Source of the DNA: Bacteriovorax sp.
Lineage (GTDB): Bacteria; Bdellovibrionota; Bacteriovoracia; Bacteriovoracales; Bacteriovoracaceae
NCBI GenBank assembly: GCA_014377485.1
Contig: JACMPM010000033.1
Coordinates: 1 to 38,753 of the forward strand
DNA: 38,753 nucleotides
Direction of reading: 5' to 3'
Shown: positions 9,587 to 18,001 of the stretch, piece by piece
Layout: every line of letters begins with the position of its first letter
Numbering within the stretch: the first letter of the stretch is position 1
Position numbers and translations under genes: made by a program
The notes under the pieces: generated by a model
Database searches by the model: none
The model's input: only the letters and a program-made list of their open reading frames with translations
Told to the model about the DNA's origin: nothing

Positions 9587-9978
9587 TGAAATTTAAGTCT
9601 AATAAAGAAGGCACCAGCAGCTCCTCCCATCGACGTGGCTTCAGCATCACGAATATCAACCGTGTGAGTATCCTTGTGGCTTGCATCATAAGCATGTTCT
9701 TTTAATAAACCAATCGCTACGGCAAAAGCAAAACCGATTAGGGCAGCTTCATTTTTGCTCACATTAAAAGCATAGTAAGCAAGAAGGGTCGCTAAACTTC
9801 CCGCTTCAGAATGAAGGAATTTATCTTATTGACCAGCATAGAATTGCTTGGCAAGAATGCCAGACACTAAGGTAGAGGCCGCAACCGCAATGGCAATTTC
9901 TCCACCGTCTTTAATTGTAAGTTTATGGGGATCGATAGTTGTAGAGTTTGCTTTTCCACTTAATTGATTAATTTGCAA
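9580..9978 (-). pseudogene. YfiM/DUF2279-like protein gene interrupted by an in-frame TAA
   Basis: The frame from a TTG at 9978 encodes a hydrophobic stretch (AIAVAASTLVSGILAKQFY), then a TAA at 9826-9828, then DKFLHSEAGSL, a second hydrophobic segment and KEHAYD, followed by GGAAGAFF. Without the stop, the pattern matches the YfiM lipoprotein family: a GQDK-x-x-H motif, then small-residue helices, then KE-x-x-D. The TAA falls exactly between GQ and DK of that motif. The part after the stop can start at a later ATG and give 60 residues, but this would lack the N-terminal half. No clear signal peptide is visible at the 5' end, which may also be damaged. The upstream exported gene ends only three bases away in the same frame. 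Confidence 0.65.
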
Positions 9979-9981
9979 ATC

Positions 9982-10374
9982 TTATAAATTATCTTCTCTA
10001 TCAACTGTGACCACAAATTGAACTGTATTAATCTCACCAGACTTTTCAGAGCGTTCGTCGCACTGAAACTCGTTAACTGTTAATAGTCCGTTGTAGCTAA
10101 CAGTAACTCTCTTGGGTAAATCGACCGATGCACTTTTTGGAGCGCAAGCTTCTTCAAAGAGTTCATGGGCCTCTTCTGTATCCCGCGGCATCTTCTCATC
10201 GTTGGATACTAAGTCACCTTCATTAACCCTAAGAATATGAGAAATTTTATACATATGGTCTTCATATTCAAAACTGGTGGCTTTTTGTTCAATAACTCTT
10301 TCATTTGTGGCCGCAAAACCTATAGAATTTAAAGCAAGAAAAAGGACGAGTGAAAGACTAATAGTTTTTTTCAT
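9982..10374 (-). CDS. Small exported protein of unknown function
   Basis: This 130-residue protein has a clear signal peptide (KKTISLSLVLFLALNSIGFA, cleavage after Ala-Ala around residue 22) and no other membrane segment. The mature part is acidic, with two cysteines (EEACAP and EFQCDE) that could form a disulfide in the periplasm. I do not recognise the family. AGGA lies eight bases before the ATG. It heads the small envelope operon with the two broken genes downstream. Confidence 0.75.
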   Translation of the reverse strand: MKKTISLSLVLFLALNSIGFAATNERVIEQKATSFEYEDHMYKISHILRVNEGDLVSNDEKMPRDTEEAHELFEEACAPKSASVDLPKRVTVSYNGLLTVNEFQCDERSEKSGEINTVQFVVTVDREDNL

Positions 10375-10400
10375 GATAGTTCCTAATAGTTGATGGGTTT

Positions 10401-10420
10401 AACTCATAACTTGATGAGTT
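10401..10420. promoter_or_regulatory. Inverted repeat between divergent genes
   Basis: AACTCAT and ATGAGTT form a perfect 7-base inverted repeat with a 6-base spacer. It lies 27 bases upstream of the exported protein's ATG (10374) and about 115 bases upstream of the plus-strand gene at 10534. It has no T-run. An operator is possible; this is inferred from symmetry and position only. Confidence 0.35.
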
Positions 10421-10533
10421 GTGGAGAAGGCGGGATAATGGTTTAATTATATAGAATAAACAAATATATAATCTAGATACGACTCATTCGATTAAACTAT
10501 GTGTTTCATATAAAAAACTACAAGGTATCAAAA

Positions 10534-11382
10534 ATGCTTAATAAAAAATTCACTTCTATCTTCTACTTTTTTGCCCCCATAATTGCGACAATTACAGGCA
10601 TATTAACTGTTAAAAGCTATGAGATCCCTGTTGGAGTCTTCTATCCCAATCTAGCGGCTATTATCATCGGAATATGTCTTTCGTTAGTCATCATTTACAA
10701 ATGGAAGAATGTTAAACTCGTCCAAATAAAAATAATGGCAATTTTATCATTACTCTTTCTGGTATCTAGTTTTGTTTTTCCAGCTCAACTCAATGTTCAT
10801 CGCTGGATCTCAATTGATGATCTACATATCAATATTTCCTTTATCATTATTCCTGTCATACTTTTCTGCATTCATTGTTTCTTGCAATCCAAAAATTTTG
10901 TCTTTGCCATAATTTTATTTGTCGTTACTGGCATAACTCTCACCATTCAGCCTGATGCCGGCCAAGCTACTTCATTTGCACTTGGGGCCCTAATACTGTT
11001 TGCCATGGATAAAACTAATCTCGCTCTTTTTTTCGGAGCGTTTATCACTGTTGCAATTATAATTGCAAATTCATGGCTTAGAGTTGATCTCCTTGAGCCT
11101 GTTGAATACGTCGAAGAAATTTTATACATGATCAGAAGCTTAGGCCTAATAGGATATTTCGCAATATTACTGACAGCTGTTTTTAGTTTTTATCCTTTTA
11201 TTTCCATGATCACTAAACCAGGCCGGGCATTGCCAATAGCTTTCACTATTTATCTCTTAAGCACTTTCGTCGTAACTGAGTTTGGTCATTATCCGGTGCC
11301 TTTATTGGGAGCAGGAGCCTCACCAATAATTGGATGGTACTTAATGCTGGCTTTTATTTTTAAGCAATCAACTTCTCCTTAA
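10534..11382 (+). CDS. Short SEDS (FtsW/RodA)-like polytopic membrane protein
   Basis: The protein has 282 residues, with about eight membrane helices. Three landmarks fall in the order seen in FtsW/RodA: HRWISI (residues 89-94, like RRWIRLG), QPDAG (139-143, like QPDLG) and PVPLLGAGAS near the C-terminus (254-263, like LPF-SYGGSS). Real FtsW/RodA proteins are about 370-400 residues. Here the part between QPD and the last motif is much shorter, so the large extracellular loop with the polymerase's catalytic Asp seems absent. It may be a diverged relative with another role rather than a peptidoglycan polymerase. The ATG at 10534 has AAGG upstream; a GTG at 10501 is possible. It overlaps the convergent permease gene by 23 bases. 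Confidence 0.55.
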   Translation: MLNKKFTSIFYFFAPIIATITGILTVKSYEIPVGVFYPNLAAIIIGICLSLVIIYKWKNVKLVQIKIMAILSLLFLVSSFVFPAQLNVHRWISIDDLHINISFIIIPVILFCIHCFLQSKNFVFAIILFVVTGITLTIQPDAGQATSFALGALILFAMDKTNLALFFGAFITVAIIIANSWLRVDLLEPVEYVEEILYMIRSLGLIGYFAILLTAVFSFYPFISMITKPGRALPIAFTIYLLSTFVVTEFGHYPVPLLGAGASPIIGWYLMLAFIFKQSTSP

Positions 11383-12160
11383 TCTTCCAGTAAGCAAGAC
11401 TGCAAAAAACCAAACTTTGAAAAATTAAAATACTTCCACTAACCATGAAAGCATGAGCAATTCCTTTGTCCCAAAATATTGCCTGTGCTAAACGGACCCC
11501 ATGAATCAACGGAAAAAATTCAGCTACAATTCTTACCGGCCTGGCCATATTGGCGATCGGAAAAAAAATTCCTGACAAAAAATATAATGGTGCAATGATG
11601 AAGGAATAAACTGATTGAAATTGATTGATGTTATTAACCAGCGCTGTCGACAAAAGGCCAATCGCTCCGCATGGAAGGGCCACAAGTAATCCTACAATTG
11701 CAGTTGCAGGAATGAGCCATGGGTTTATCATCAAACCACACAGTGCAAGCACAATGGCCACACCTACTGCCATGACTGCTCCTTTAAGAGAAACCCAGAG
11801 CATTTCCCCAATTACGACTTCTCTTACACCTATAGGAGTTGTGAGCATTGCCTTAAAAACATTTTCGTAAGTCATGCGAACATAAAAGCCATAACTACTT
11901 TCAAAAAACGAAGTAAAGAGTGCTGTTGCGACCGTGAGTCCCGGAGCCAGGAACTGCATATAGGTCATCCCCTCAACATTGGTGATAAAGCTTCCAAGAC
12001 CTAGTCCTAACGAAACTAAAACTAATGCCGGATCAGCAATTGTTGGTGAAATATTGGCGATAAGGTCTTTTTTATAAACTGTCCAATTTCTAAGTGTGAT
12101 GTGAAAGCACAATCTGACAGACTCCATCCATGTTGAAAAACTAAGCGATAAATTAAGCAT
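11360..12160 (-). CDS. ABC-2 type transporter permease
   Basis: This is a 266-residue inner-membrane protein with about six helices, of the ABC-2/NodJ type, exporting drugs, polysaccharide or lipid-linked substrates. The motif YGFYVRMTYENVFKAMLTTP and the segment YFLSGIFFPI are characteristic. The start is the ATG at 12160, with CAGGAG ten bases before it; it overlaps the ATPase stop by eight bases, so the two genes are co-translated. An ATG at 12199 would lie deep in the ATPase gene. Substrate cannot be told from sequence. Confidence 0.88.
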   Translation of the reverse strand: MLNLSLSFSTWMESVRLCFHITLRNWTVYKKDLIANISPTIADPALVLVSLGLGLGSFITNVEGMTYMQFLAPGLTVATALFTSFFESSYGFYVRMTYENVFKAMLTTPIGVREVVIGEMLWVSLKGAVMAVGVAIVLALCGLMINPWLIPATAIVGLLVALPCGAIGLLSTALVNNINQFQSVYSFIIAPLYFLSGIFFPIANMARPVRIVAEFFPLIHGVRLAQAIFWDKGIAHAFMVSGSILIFQSLVFCSLAYWKIKEKLIA

Positions 12161-13064
12161 CGATTGATAACTCCTGTCCGGTAAGTTTAAGAAATACATC
12201 TTCTAAATTAGAAGGTCTTATTTGCAATGGAGTTAATCCATAATCGGAGTGGATAGAAGTGAGCTCCGGAAGCGTAGATGAACGCAAATAAATTCCTGAA
12301 GAATCTTCATGGTGAATGAAATTATTTTTTGTCGACAATATTTTTTTAATCGTCTCTTTTTCATCAAGGCTAAAAATTCCCATATATCCGGGAGTGTGTT
12401 CCTCAATCATTTTCTGAGGAGATCCCGCGGCCGCTATTTTTCCATGATTTAATATTATAAGACGGTCACAAAGAACTTCTGCTTCGTGCATGTAGTGAGT
12501 TGTTAAAACGATAGTCGTCCCATTCGCATGGAGCTCTCGCACTTTTCCCCAAAGAAGATGGCGAACCGCTGGATCAAGTCCAGTTGTTGGTTCATCCAGG
12601 ATTAATAGTTCGGGATTTCCAAGAAGTGCGCGTACAAAAACGAGTCTCCTTTTCATTCCCCCTGAAAGCATTTGAATGCGGGCATCTTTTTTATGAGACA
12701 GATTCATATACTTTAGAAGTTCGTTGATCCGGTCTTTTCGATCTAGCTTTGGAAGGCCTATGAACGAGCAATAAATCATCATATTTTCAAACACAGTCAA
12801 ACTTTCATCAAGTGCGTTCTCTTGTGTAACAACCCCAAGGCGCTTTTTAATTTTACGGCTATCGATGTTTGGATCGTATCCGAAGACTGAAAGATTTCCT
12901 CCAGTTCGTTGGACAGTTCCATACATCATGTTAATAAATGTCGATTTACCGGCCCCATTTGGGCCCAAGAGACCAAAGCATTCACCTTTTTTAATTTGCA
13001 GATCGATTCCATTAATGGCGGTGGAATCGCCGAAGGATTTTACGAGAGAATTTGCTATAATCAC
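12153..13064 (-). CDS. ABC transporter ATP-binding protein (ABC-2/NodI type)
   Basis: This 303-residue ATPase energises the permease encoded immediately downstream. It has Walker A (LGPNGAGKST), a Q-loop (VTQENALDESLTV), signature LSGGMKRRL, Walker B with LLILDEPTTGLDP and the H-loop TTHYMHEAE. About 80 residues after the core form the C-terminal extension common in drug/NodI-type exporters. The start is a GTG at 13064; GGAAA upstream is a modest ribosome site. The pair is transcribed away from the GDPD gene. Confidence 0.92.
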   Translation of the reverse strand: MIIANSLVKSFGDSTAINGIDLQIKKGECFGLLGPNGAGKSTFINMMYGTVQRTGGNLSVFGYDPNIDSRKIKKRLGVVTQENALDESLTVFENMMIYCSFIGLPKLDRKDRINELLKYMNLSHKKDARIQMLSGGMKRRLVFVRALLGNPELLILDEPTTGLDPAVRHLLWGKVRELHANGTTIVLTTHYMHEAEVLCDRLIILNHGKIAAAGSPQKMIEEHTPGYMGIFSLDEKETIKKILSTKNNFIHHEDSSGIYLRSSTLPELTSIHSDYGLTPLQIRPSNLEDVFLKLTGQELSIDA

Positions 13065-13230
13065 TATGTGTTTCCGGGGTTATTATTCGAATAAAATAAT
13101 ACTATAAATTGCCCCTCTCTGTGTCTAAAATTTGAACAGAGGTCTGAATTTTTTATCTCCCTAAACTTTGAAAGCTCGGAATCATCTATAATTTCTATAA
13201 TCTTTAATAAATTTTGGAGTTTAAATCTTT

Positions 13231-13977
13231 GTGAATAGGCCATTAATTATTGCTCATCGGGGTTACTCCGGTAAATATCCCGAAAATACTCTTATTGCCT
13301 TTGAGCGTGCAATCGAATGTCACTGCGACATGATTGAACTGGATGTGCATCTCACAAAAGATTCCCATTTGATAGTTGCTCATGATCACTTATTGGGAAG
13401 AACTGTAAATGGCCGTGGAGCAATCGATTCATTATCATTATCAGATTTACAAAAAAAAGATTGCGGTTCTTGGTTTAAAAAAGAATTTTCTGACCAAAGA
13501 ATGTCTTCTTTAAAAGAAGTTTTAATAAAAATTAATAAACGAGTTTCAGTTAATATAGAAATAAAACATGAGACATTAAAATCACCTGGTCATTATAAAA
13601 TTATGGCCGAAAAAGTTTTATCATTAATTGAAGAACTTGGATATCGTGACTTGATTATCATTTCCAGTTTTGATGAGCAGATACTTCGCAAGATAAGATC
13701 AATGGATGCGACCGTTCGACTTGGTATACTTGATCATGAATCAGAAAAAACGTTAAAATTTAACTTGGTCCGTGATATCAAAGCTTTTTCCTATCACCAT
13801 AATCACATAAGATTAAATTCAAAAAATATCCAGCAAATGCATAATGAAGGTCTAAAGGTTTACCCTTATACGGCCAATACCGTAAAGAGTTTTGAAAAAC
13901 TCTCTTCATTAAATGTAGACGGAATTATTACCAATCAAGTGGAAGATTTAAGAGAATTCCTTGGAGTTAAAATTTAA
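13231..13977 (+). CDS. ugpQ: Glycerophosphodiester phosphodiesterase (cytoplasmic UgpQ type)
   Basis: The 248-residue protein hydrolyses glycerophosphodiesters to glycerol-3-phosphate and an alcohol. It has the GDPD signature: IAHRGYSGKYPENT near the N-terminus, MIELDVHLTKDSHLIVAHD with the metal-binding Glu/Asp and second His, and a TIM-barrel pattern ending with VYPYTANT and VDGIITN. No signal peptide is present, which points to the cytoplasmic UgpQ form. The start is a GTG at 13231, with TTGGAG about eleven bases upstream. Its last four bases overlap the convergent yihY gene. Confidence 0.9.
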   Translation: MNRPLIIAHRGYSGKYPENTLIAFERAIECHCDMIELDVHLTKDSHLIVAHDHLLGRTVNGRGAIDSLSLSDLQKKDCGSWFKKEFSDQRMSSLKEVLIKINKRVSVNIEIKHETLKSPGHYKIMAEKVLSLIEELGYRDLIIISSFDEQILRKIRSMDATVRLGILDHESEKTLKFNLVRDIKAFSYHHNHIRLNSKNIQQMHNEGLKVYPYTANTVKSFEKLSSLNVDGIITNQVEDLREFLGVKI

Positions 13978-14801
13978 CTTGCAGATTTTCCTGACTGAAT
14001 AAATAAAAACAACTCCATACTTAAAAATAAAGTAAAAGAAGAATAAAAAGCCCATACCAAAAAAACCAACAACGCGCCAGCTGCTCCATAAACAGAATTC
14101 CCAGCGATTCTGTCCAAGTAAAGCCCAATTAGAATTTTGCCAATTAAAAAAAAGACTGAAGTAAATATTGCCATTTTTATTGCATCCGTTATTTTTGTTT
14201 TTTTGGAAGGAACAAAAAAGTAGACGGCTGTGAATAAGCCAATACTGAGGACAAAATTTAGTATAATCAGCAAGATTTTACCCACTAAATGTTTATCCAT
14301 TGCTTCACCGGCAAAATGTTTTAAGATATTTGCTATAAAAATTGAAAGGAAAAATAAAACGGCCGTTCCAATTACAACCAACATCAAAAAAAGTCTTTCC
14401 ATGATAAACTCTAAAATGGTTTTTGTATTATCTGGATCGTAGTCGCCTTTGATGTAATCCAGAGAATACCGGAGCTCGATAAAAAAAACTGACACTGTCA
14501 GTAAAAGAAATATAATTCCTATTATTCCTGAGATAGACGCCAGGCTCACACCTTCATTAATATTGCTAAAAATCATTTGGATTATATTTGCAACATCTTC
14601 TCCAAAGATAAATTCAGCCTGAAAAACTAAGTCATCTTGTTTATCTTGCCCCAGAACAGATCCAACTTTTAAAAGGATTAAAAGAAAAGGTGCAAGTGCT
14701 AATGCTGCATAGTAGGAAAGTGACGAAGAGAAAGAAAATATATTATGCCTATTGATAACTTTTATAAATTCTTTACTGCGAGAAATAAGCGTATTTGGCA
14801 T
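13974..14801 (-). CDS. yihY: YihY/BrkB family inner-membrane protein
   Basis: This 275-residue protein with about six membrane helices belongs to the YihY/BrkB family, once wrongly called RNase BN; its molecular role is not settled. The N-terminal SSLSYYAALALAPFLLILL segment and later VYFFVPSKKTKITDA and AGALLVFLVWAFYSS match the family. It lies 88 bases after the amino acid ABC ATPase gene on the same strand and may be read from the same transcript. GGAG lies eleven bases before the ATG. Confidence 0.88.
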   Translation of the reverse strand: MPNTLISRSKEFIKVINRHNIFSFSSSLSYYAALALAPFLLILLKVGSVLGQDKQDDLVFQAEFIFGEDVANIIQMIFSNINEGVSLASISGIIGIIFLLLTVSVFFIELRYSLDYIKGDYDPDNTKTILEFIMERLFLMLVVIGTAVLFFLSIFIANILKHFAGEAMDKHLVGKILLIILNFVLSIGLFTAVYFFVPSKKTKITDAIKMAIFTSVFFLIGKILIGLYLDRIAGNSVYGAAGALLVFLVWAFYSSFTLFLSMELFLFIQSGKSAS

Positions 14802-14889
14802 AAGTGGTTTACTCCACGTAATTTTTCATCAATATTCTAGATATTAAACATGCAATTTTCTGGCCTCAATTTAACTCAAAAACAGATCT

Positions 14890-15624
14890 TTAATGACGAA
14901 TTATTTTTGATAGAAAATCTTTTGCACGAGGTGTTCTCGCTCCTAGATCACCAAAAAACTCGTCGGTTTTTGTATCTTCAACAATTTTTCCTTCATCCAT
15001 AAAAATAACCCGATGGCTCACATTTTTTGCAAAACCCATTTCATGGGTTACACACATCATGGTCATCCCCTCTTTCGCAAGTTTAACTATTACATCGAGA
15101 ACTTCACCTACCATTTCAGGATCAAGTGCTGAAGTAGGTTCATCAAATAACATAATAATTGGATCCATACTAAGGGCACGAGCGATAGCCACTCTTTGTT
15201 GTTGACCGCCAGAGAGCTGACCTGGAAATTTATTTTTATGGTCCTTTAATCCAACCCTTTCAAGCATTTTTAATCCTCTAGATAATGCTTCATTTTGAGT
15301 GCGATTAAGAACTTTCATTTGAGCAAGTATCAAATTTTCAGTTACATTCAAATGAGGAAATAATTCAAAATTTTGAAATACCATTCCAACTGTACTTCGT
15401 AATTTGGAAAGATTTGTTGCTGGATCAGTTAATGATGTACCATTAACGATGATCTCACCTTTCTGAATAGTCTCTAAAGCATTTACTGTTTTTATTAAAG
15501 TGCTTTTTCCTGATCCCGAAGGTCCACAAACAACCACAACTTCACCTTTATTGATTGAAGATGTGCAGTCATTTAAAACTTGAAAGTCACCATACCACTT
15601 GGATACATTTTTAATCTCAATCAT
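14890..15624 (-). CDS. gltL: Polar amino acid ABC transporter ATP-binding protein
   Basis: The protein is 244 residues, the usual length for GltL/GlnQ. It shows Walker A GPSGSGKSTL, a Q-loop region TVGMVFQNFELFPHL, signature LSGGQQQRVAIAR, Walker B IMLFDEPTSALDP and H-loop CVTHEMGFA. The FQNFELFPHL segment is typical of polar amino acid importers. It is the last gene of the four-gene uptake operon, six bases after the second permease, with GAGG before its ATG. Confidence 0.94.
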   Translation of the reverse strand: MIEIKNVSKWYGDFQVLNDCTSSINKGEVVVVCGPSGSGKSTLIKTVNALETIQKGEIIVNGTSLTDPATNLSKLRSTVGMVFQNFELFPHLNVTENLILAQMKVLNRTQNEALSRGLKMLERVGLKDHKNKFPGQLSGGQQQRVAIARALSMDPIIMLFDEPTSALDPEMVGEVLDVIVKLAKEGMTMMCVTHEMGFAKNVSHRVIFMDEGKIVEDTKTDEFFGDLGARTPRAKDFLSKIIRH

Positions 15625-15630
15625 AAAACC

Positions 15631-16296
15631 TCAACGAATAATTTGAATTTTCTTTTGTAGAGACTTCGCAAGGCTCGAAAAGAAAAAACAAATAATAAAA
15701 TAAACAAGAGCAGCTATTAGGTAAGTTTCAACTGGTCGATTATAATTTTTGCCCGCAATCTCAAACCCTTTTAATAAATCATAAGCTCCAATAGCGTAAA
15801 CAAGTGATGTATCTTGAAATAAAATTATAGTTTGAGTAGCGAAAACGGGAAGCATATTTCGAATAGCTTGTGGCAATACAACGTATTTCATGCACTGCCA
15901 ATATGTAAGCCCAAGGGCATAACCGGCGTTCACCTGACCTGGAGCTACAGACAAAATCCCCGCTCTCATAATTTCAGAATAATAAGCGGCTTCAAAAATA
16001 GTAAACGTAATAAAGGCACTTAGTTCTGCACCAATAGAGCGTTTAATTAACATGGGTATTAACAAATAAAACCATAGAATAACCATTACCAAAGGAATGG
16101 ATCTCAAAGTATTTACATATAGTTTGGCAGGTATTGATAGCCATCTTTTACTCGAGAGCCTCAATAATGCCAACAGTGTTCCCAACAGAGCGCCGCCGGT
16201 CATTGCGACCAAGGAGAGCTGAATGGAGAAAAGTAAACCTTTGAATATAAAATTAGCGATAACGTCATGAGTGAAAAATGAAAAATTAAGATTCAT
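15631..16296 (-). CDS. gltK: Polar amino acid ABC transporter permease (GltK-like)
   Basis: This 221-residue inner-membrane permease of the HisM/GltK type has about five helices. It carries the EAA loop: EAAYYSEIMRAG and VNAGYALGLTYWQC, then YVVLPQAIRNMLP, which contacts the ATPase. It overlaps the end of gltJ by four bases (ATGA), so it is translationally coupled. It pairs with GltJ to form the membrane channel. Confidence 0.92.
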   Translation of the reverse strand: MNLNFSFFTHDVIANFIFKGLLFSIQLSLVAMTGGALLGTLLALLRLSSKRWLSIPAKLYVNTLRSIPLVMVILWFYLLIPMLIKRSIGAELSAFITFTIFEAAYYSEIMRAGILSVAPGQVNAGYALGLTYWQCMKYVVLPQAIRNMLPVFATQTIILFQDTSLVYAIGAYDLLKGFEIAGKNYNRPVETYLIAALVYFIICFFFSSLAKSLQKKIQIIR

Positions 16297-17003
16297 CGGG
16301 CACCACCGATGGCACCTGGAAGCTTAAGTCGATTTTCTATGTATAAGGCCAGGCGATTGACAGCAAATGCAGAAACAAAATAAAGAAAAGTTGTCGCAAA
16401 GAAAATTTCGATATTTCGAGAAGTTTCTTCTCCGGCCTGAAGGGCAAACATTGTGAGTTCTGAAATACTGACTGCAAAAGCGACTGAAGAATTTTTTATT
16501 ATATTCATCGATTCACTTGTAAGAGGAGGAATGATTATTCGAAATGCCAGAGGCAGAAGAATATATCTATAGGTTTGAGAACGCGTGAGCCCCAATGCTA
16601 AACCTGCTTGCAATTGACCTTTGGAAAGTGACTCCATTCCAGCTTTCACAAGTTCTGAAATTCGTGCCGAAGTAAAAAAACCAAGAGCGATGACTACTAA
16701 GATAAAAGGAGGAACTTGTCGCAAGCTCAAAAAGATTGAAGGAATGACATGATACCAAATAAAAATTTGGATTATTAAAGGAATATTGCGAAATACTTCA
16801 GTCCAGGTATTTCCAATGAATAATAAAAACTTATTGGGAAGCGTTCTTATTATGCCAATAAAGACTCCTACAATAATGGCAATGGCCCAAGAACAAAATG
16901 ATACTGCTAAAGTCCAACCCCAGGCCGATATTAGCCACTGAAGGTAAGTTTGACCTCCACCAGTGTCTTGAAGAAAAATTTTCCATTGAAAAAAACTACT
17001 CAA
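16293..17003 (-). CDS. gltJ: Polar amino acid ABC transporter permease (GltJ-like)
   Basis: The 236-residue permease has the same family signature as its partner: ARISELVKAGMESLSKGQ, LQAGLALGLTRSQTYRYILLP and FRIIIPPLTSE. The Q-G-Q-x-x-A-x-x-LG EAA loop is clear. The start appears to be a TTG at 17003, nine bases after the binding-protein gene, with AGG upstream. The N-terminal segment before the first helix is longer than in GltK, as in E. coli GltJ. Confidence 0.92.
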   Translation of the reverse strand: MSSFFQWKIFLQDTGGGQTYLQWLISAWGWTLAVSFCSWAIAIIVGVFIGIIRTLPNKFLLFIGNTWTEVFRNIPLIIQIFIWYHVIPSIFLSLRQVPPFILVVIALGFFTSARISELVKAGMESLSKGQLQAGLALGLTRSQTYRYILLPLAFRIIIPPLTSESMNIIKNSSVAFAVSISELTMFALQAGEETSRNIEIFFATTFLYFVSAFAVNRLALYIENRLKLPGAIGGAR

Positions 17004-17012
17004 AATATAAAC

Positions 17013-17906
17013 CTATTTTTTGGTAGTGTACTCTTCCATCGGTTTATCGTTTGGATTTGCCCATGCTAATTTTGTATTTTCATTAACAGGTATTCCAACT
17101 TTGATGTTGGTCGGTGGAATTGGTTGCATAAACCATTTGTTCCATAACTTTGCAATTTCACCGGATTTTATAATTCCTTTTATATTTTCATCGACTGCTT
17201 TTTTAAAGTCAGGGTCATCTTTGCGCAACATTATCGCAATTGGTTCAATGCTAAGAACTTCTCCAACTATTTTAAAATCAGAAGGATTCTTTGCACGGGC
17301 AATATTCCCGGACAGGATTGTGCCATCCATTACAAATGCATCTGCTCGACCTGATTCTAAAAGTAAAAAACTATCAGAATGATCTTTTCCATAAATTTCT
17401 TTAAAATTTATTCCAGTTGCCCGTTCATGTTTTCGTAAGGTTTGTACAGATGTTGTTCCTGTTGTCGTTGCTATCGTTTTCCCACCAAGCTGGCTTATGC
17501 TTGAAATCCCGGACTTGGCAAGAACCGCCATGCGAACTTCTTCAACAAATGTTGTAACAGCAAAGGCTACATCTTTTTGTCTTGAAAGATTATTGGTAGT
17601 CGATCCACATTCAATATCAATGGTGCCATTTTGAATTAATGGTATTCGATTTTGTGAAGTGACAGGAAGGTATTTAATTTCGAGTTTTTTTATACCTAAT
17701 TGTTTTTGAATACCAGCAAGAACTTTATTGCAAATATCGATATGATATCCAACGTATTTTCCGTTGCCTAAAGTATAACTCAAGGCCCCTGAAGATTCGC
17801 GAACCCCCATCACAACAATGCCGTTATCTTTAATTTTTTTTAGCGTTTGATCAGCTTGAGCGCAGTTTAAAATTAAAAAAGGAATGAAAATTAATAACTT
17901 CTTCAT
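17013..17906 (-). CDS. gltI: Periplasmic amino acid-binding protein (glutamate/aspartate type)
   Basis: At 297 residues this fits GltI, the solute-binding protein for glutamate/aspartate importers. A signal peptide (KKLLIFIPFLILNCAQA) is followed by LKKIKDNGIVVMGVRESSGALSY and GYHIDICNKV, as in GltI. Other typical segments are IDIECGSTTNNLSRQKDVAF and ESGRADAFVMDGTIL. Glutamate/aspartate as substrate is inferred from overall similarity. It is the first gene of the gltIJKL operon. Confidence 0.92.
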   Translation of the reverse strand: MKKLLIFIPFLILNCAQADQTLKKIKDNGIVVMGVRESSGALSYTLGNGKYVGYHIDICNKVLAGIQKQLGIKKLEIKYLPVTSQNRIPLIQNGTIDIECGSTTNNLSRQKDVAFAVTTFVEEVRMAVLAKSGISSISQLGGKTIATTTGTTSVQTLRKHERATGINFKEIYGKDHSDSFLLLESGRADAFVMDGTILSGNIARAKNPSDFKIVGEVLSIEPIAIMLRKDDPDFKKAVDENIKGIIKSGEIAKLWNKWFMQPIPPTNIKVGIPVNENTKLAWANPNDKPMEEYTTKK

Positions 17907-17924
17907 AAAATATCCCTAAAGTTA

Positions 17925-17939
17925 AATGATTGAATCATT
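17925..17939. promoter_or_regulatory. Palindrome just upstream of gltI
   Basis: AATGATT and AATCATT form a perfect 7-base inverted repeat around one G, 19-33 bases before the gltI ATG. Its position in the leader suggests an operator or a hairpin limiting translation. No regulator gene is adjacent. Confidence 0.35.
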
Positions 17940-18001
17940 AAAAACTATAGTGAGCAGATATTCTTGTGGCAAGCTAATTTACTTGGTTTCTGAAGTCATA
18001 G

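Noticed and set aside
9248-9978. Stop-codon recoding (selenocysteine, pyrrolysine or a changed code) at the two internal TAAs
   Set aside because: Selenocysteine uses TGA and pyrrolysine TAG. TAA is a normal stop in many intact genes of this window. Nonsense mutation or sequencing error is simpler.
9580-10374. One long ancestral gene joining the exported protein and the YfiM-like frame
   Set aside because: They are in the same frame with three bases between, but the exported protein ends naturally after its second Cys region and families differ; separate genes are more likely.
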